From the NCBI GenBank assembly GCA_001414345.1, contig LLCB01000154.1, positions 62,001-126,000 of the forward strand: a stretch of DNA of 64,000 nt, written 5' to 3'. The translations under genes were made by a program, and so were the position numbers. How positions within the stretch are numbered: position 1 is the stretch's first letter; every line of letters begins with the position of its first letter. The notes under the pieces are model-generated. The model was given only the letters and a program-made list of their open reading frames with translations. It made no database searches and was not told where the DNA came from. The DNA is from Hymenoscyphus infarciens. Its lineage: Eukaryota; Ascomycota; Leotiomycetes; Helotiales; Helotiaceae. Positions 60,639 to 64,000 of this stretch are shown here, one piece after another.

Positions 60639-61799
60639 TCAACCAACCATCAGCTTCCTATCAACCTTGCACCTCTCACATTTAACCACAACAAACCCCC
60701 GTTCACTCTCCTCCATCGGTCCACACTCTTCACAAAGAACATGCGGAACTGGCACATGCCTCACAGCCCTGCCCATCAAACCCTCATAGATATCAGTTTG
60801 GAATTCAGTGACATCACTAGTCAATCGCAGGAACCCCCATCGCACATTTTCATCCGCCAACATCGTTTGCATTTCCGCCATCGCCATGTCCACAACCACT
60901 AATCGTAACGCCGGGTTCTCAAACGTGGTGTGTTTGTAGACTTGGCGGACAATCTCGAAGTAGATTTCCGCGTCGGTGACTAGGTTGATGAGGTCGTGTT
61001 GGAATTTTGCGACCGCTAGGGATTGCAGGTCAGGCATTTGGAGGTCCGATGCGACGATAAAAATGTTGAGGTGGAGGGAGAGAGTAGAGCAGGGGGTATC
61101 GTCTGGGGTAGGATAGTCCGAGCAGTAGATGTATCCTATAAGGTATGTGGCGGCGTCTGGTTCGTATCGAGAGAGGTCGAGGATGGGTTCCTGGAATAGA
61201 GTTAGCGTTGATATTTGACGCCCGGCGGCATAAGGCAGTAAAATATGTTTCTGTAGGCCGTGAGATGTGCGCAATAGACAAGGACTTGCGCGGCTTGAAC
61301 TTGGCTAGTAGCAGATCTACTTACTTTCAAGACTTCTATCGCGGCCGCCAGAACGGGTGATTTGGAGGAAACGATGATCTTATGCGCTTGCCAGCTTCGT
61401 TCCTCATGGACAATTGTCAAATCTGAATATTTGCCCATAACCAGACAACTGTCGCGAATTAGCAGAGCCAACTATATACGCGCAATGCAAGGCAACTGAC
61501 TTGGGGACAGCGGCGCCTGGGCTAGATTGTGTACTTGGAGAGGCACCATTGCTGCTTGCAGGCGTGGAAGCCGAACCGGTGGCTGAAGAAGATTGGCTTG
61601 GAGTGTCGACACTCGTTGATGGTGATGGTGCTGTCATCTCTGCGTAGAGCTCAATCGCAGCTTGTTGTCTTGCTTCGTGGATAATTTGTTGTTCGGCTTC
61701 GTCAATGCAGGTTGAGGGTGAGTCTGTGTCGTGAAGCAAGGTTGCCAGTGCAGGATGATGGAAACGCGTCGATTTACCTTCACGGCGCGTTGTGGCCAT
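60639..61799 (-). CDS. BTB/POZ domain protein
   Basis: Three exons, 61501-61799, 61325-61448 and 60639-61190 (introns 52 and 134 bp, donors GTCAGT and GTAAGT, acceptor with GCTAAC branch), give 324 aa with consistent phases. After a Ser/Thr/Pro-rich N-terminal ~100 residues the BTB fold begins: GKYSDLTIVHEERSWQAHKI, VSSKSPVLAAAIEVLK, then EPILDLSRYEPDAATYLIGY and IYCSDY, with the helical part LNIFIVASDLQMPDLQSLAV. This is the fungal single-BTB type that often acts as a Cul3 adaptor or in homodimerisation (family knowledge). The C-terminus carries CEEC...CERC, a possible zinc-binding pair that is unusual for this family. Partner unknown. It lies upstream of, and in the same direction as, no close operon-like neighbour; the kinase gene begins 290 bp away. 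Confidence 0.85.
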
Positions 61800-62088
61800 G
61801 TTGTGGAAAGAAGAGCGTTGAAGTTGCCAGCACAAAATGGAGCAAAGCTGCAAAGGTAGGAATTGTCGGCCCGGGTAGGCAGTACCTAGGTCGGTGGAAG
61901 TGAATTAACTGATCTGGCTTTGGTCACTCCTGCCTTCCATTGTAATCCAAGAAGACAAAGACAACACAAAAGCGTACCCAACGCCACTTTACCAAAAACA
62001 GGGCAAGCACCCTCAAAAAGACGCCAATGTTTTTGCACCATTTACCGATCATACTTAGAGAATGGCATATGAGAAGAGAGCGATGAAA
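61800..62088. promoter_or_regulatory. short interval between kinase gene end and BTB start
   Basis: 289 bp. Should contain the BTB gene promoter and kinase terminator; an A/C-rich stretch lies at 61950-62010. No specific site recognised. Confidence 0.4.
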
Positions 62089-63857
62089 CTAGATTGAGTT
62101 TGCCCGCGCAGGTACTCTTAGGAGAACATTGTCCACCATATCTGAAGGTAGGCTGTCAACCGCAGTGGATCCAGATCCTAAATTCGAGCTAGTATTATCT
62201 GGAGTCGGAATCAGAATCGGAGTAGGTTTTGGTGTTGGTGTAGAATCTGGAGCGCGGAATGGTGTGTTGTAAATGGGGCCTTTGAGAATAGTGGGAGATT
62301 CTGGGAAACGGTCTGCTGCAACCATAGGAAGATCCGCCCATCCCTTCTCCCAAGTTTGTTCCTCAGACAGAGATTTGGTCAAATCCACTGCAGAATCCCG
62401 CCCCTCTTTCGTTCGCTTCACCAATTCCGCAGTCGAGGGCCTGCCAAGGGGCTCCTGGAGCATACATTTCATGACCAGTTCTCTCAGTGCCTTGCTATAC
62501 AACCTTTTAATACCCTCATCCTCCATCCTCGGCCCCTGTGTTCTCCCCCCCAATCTGAGATATTGAAAAATGTTGGGAAATGACCTTGGACGATTACCGA
62601 GGAAGTCTGAACTTCGTCGACAAAGTAAACAGTGCATTACACACCCAATTTGATAGATGTTTGTGTATGGACCCTTCCGGGGCTGATGTATGCCGACCTC
62701 GTGTTAGTAAAGCCCGTTCTAGAAATATGTTTGTGGAGAGGGAGGAGGAAATAGGGTTATGGGAGGAGGAGGTAAGTTGTTTGAGGAGGAAACGCTGTCT
62801 CAATCCTCATGAACAACCTGAAGGAGGAAAAAAGAACTCGGAGAACACCCACCTTGCGGAGCTTAAACACCTTGCTGTTGTTTTCCGGTGGCATATACTG
62901 GAGAGCTCCACCCATGCGGTGTTTGCGTCCAACAGCTTTCGCCACTTTTTTAGGTCCTTTGGGCTCCTCTCTTGCTATGCCGAAATCTGCGATCTGCGGC
63001 CCTGTTAGATTCCTGTCTTGCAATAAGCAATATGTGATATTGATGTTTTACCTTAGCTATAGGAACTCGAGGATGGTTTGAATCTCTAGAGCCGAGCAAG
63101 ACTAAACGTTTTTTGCTTTAGTATGAGTTCGTTTTATTGGCAAAATACCCGTAAACTTACCATTGCCGCAGTGGAGGCTATTAACACGATTAACTTTTGT
63201 TTGCCGTGTAGCGGACAAGATGACCAACTTACTCATAATGGACAATGTGCCCTTTTCTATCCCAGGCTTTCGCCTTTGGGTCTTCCGTTCCACGATCTAT
63301 AGCAATGGCACCTAGAGCCAAACAATGGAAAATGGCCCAAAGGTCTGCTTCCATAATTGGCACTTCTGGCGCAGGTTTCCGCATCATACTGCGGTAGAAA
63401 TCTTGTTCCAGCAGAGAATCCAGACTCCCGCCAGGGCAATACTCCAAGAACAAGCGTATGACTTGTTCATCTTTGTTGCCGACACTCTTATCACGGTTCA
63501 TATTGCCAAACATTCGTACAATATGAGGTGACTTTGCGGATTGGAGTTGCTTCATTATCAATCCTTCTCGCTCCCATTGCGGATCGTTTTTATCCTCCTC
63601 TGGAAACATAACACTCTTTACCGCGACTAGGGTGACTGTAGGTGGAGGATTTGATGCGCCGCAGTATTCCCATAATCCAACAACCCCATAGGCTCCTCTT
63701 CCCAGTACTTTTATGGCATTAATTCTCAAACTTGGAACACGCAAGAGGTTTTATTCTTACCTTTTCGGCCAACCCAATCAGGGCCCAGAGTATCTCTCCA
63801 AGTTACATTGCTCCTAAGCCACATCTCACGGTGTACATGTTCTATCTCGTCATCCAT
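62089..63857 (-). CDS. fungal Ser/Thr protein kinase-like protein with HYDLHCGN catalytic loop
   Basis: Six exons, 63761-63857, 63233-63707, 63161-63177, 63052-63101, 62853-62993 and 62089-62682, give 457 aa with every phase matching. The 53-bp first intron rebuilds GRKVLGRGAYGVVGLWE (P-loop GRGAYG), followed by TLVAVKSV with the ATP-binding Lys and EREGLIMKQL (helix C Glu). The 17-bp exon 3 completes the catalytic loop HYDLHCGNVLLGSRD, then KIADFGIAREE (DFG) and GGALQYMPPEN in place of the usual APE. The C-lobe reads PYTNIYQIGCVMHCLL and CMLQEPLGRPSTAELV. The usual catalytic-loop Lys (HRDLKxxN) is His here, while Asp and Asn are kept, so activity is possible but not assured. The C-terminal tail is Pro/Thr-rich. 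Donor GTGGGT of the last intron is weak; its branch TACTAAC is perfect. Substrate unknown. Confidence 0.82.
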
Positions 63858-64000
63858 TTTGGAGATTTGTCAAAGTGAATGTTGGGTAGCAATTCATCCA
63901 AATTTTCTCCAAATTAAAAATGAGTAAAAAGCAAGACTCCGTCCCGGGATTAAACCCGTGGTTGCTTTCACAAGGGGAATATTCGAAGCGGGCGGGTCCT
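63858..64000. promoter_or_regulatory. kinase upstream region
   Basis: Promoter side of the kinase gene. Near 63945 it contains CCCGGGATTAAACCCG, a tRNA T-arm-like hairpin, but no complete tRNA can be folded within the window. Confidence 0.3.

Noticed and set aside
63930..64000. tRNA-like T-arm CCCGGGATTAAACCCG on the right edge
   Set aside because: The T stem does not pair in canonical register, no anticodon stem forms in the visible 67 nt, and the 5' half would be outside the window.

Overview
This window is nuclear DNA of a filamentous ascomycete, most likely a Leotiomycete (Helotiales-like). The genes are split by short introns (46-240 bp) with GTRAGT-type donors and TACTAAC/CTGAC-type branch sites. 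The gene set is typically fungal: a CLA4-type PAK kinase, an Ecl1-type zinc protein, a mitochondrial DEAD-box helicase of the Mss116 type, a multi-WSC secreted protein, a BTB protein and a fungal-specific kinase. A 30-kb AT-rich block shows the marks of repeat-induced point mutation (RIP). The taxonomic placement is inference; no species is claimed.

Layout. 1-6.4 kb: the 5' part of an alpha/beta hydrolase gene (minus), a doubtful small ORF, and the complete CLA4 gene (plus, 4 exons, 874 aa). 6.4-11.5 kb: gene-free DNA, partly AT-rich, with five copies of a roughly 40-bp dispersed repeat. 11.5-38.2 kb: a nest of five transposable elements whose ends I could resolve. Element E, a non-autonomous DNA transposon with 74-bp terminal inverted repeats flanked by TA, carries two independent insertions. 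One is A, a 7.8-kb Ty3/gypsy chromovirus on the minus strand (target duplication AAATG). The other is D, a Ty1/copia element on the plus strand (target duplication AAACT). D is interrupted by B, a second copy of the A family on the plus strand (target duplication CTCTT). B is interrupted by C, a 3.8-kb gag-only relative on the minus strand (target duplication TTTTA). Every open reading frame in the nest is destroyed by CpA/CpG to TpA changes, but protease, reverse transcriptase, RNase H, integrase and chromodomain can still be read through the stops.

38.2-48 kb: mostly gene-free, with a microsatellite cluster near 40 kb, the Ecl1-like gene (minus, 41.2-42.5 kb) and a second tandem-repeat cluster near 47 kb. 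48-56.2 kb: the Mss116-like helicase and the WSC/beta-propeller protein, both minus. 56.2-60.6 kb: no convincing gene; old tandem and inverted repeats at 59.3-60.1 kb. 60.6-63.9 kb: the BTB protein and the kinase, both minus.

The genes are unlinked housekeeping, signalling and surface functions, not an operon or pathway cluster. Gene functions are inferred from motifs; TE boundaries and target duplications are read directly from the sequence. I found no evidence for a new defence or biosynthetic system. The most unusual content is the nested repeat block, its tandem-repeat-filled non-autonomous element C, an antisense ORF conserved in A and B, the RIP-spared core of the D LTRs, and a dispersed repeat around the block.
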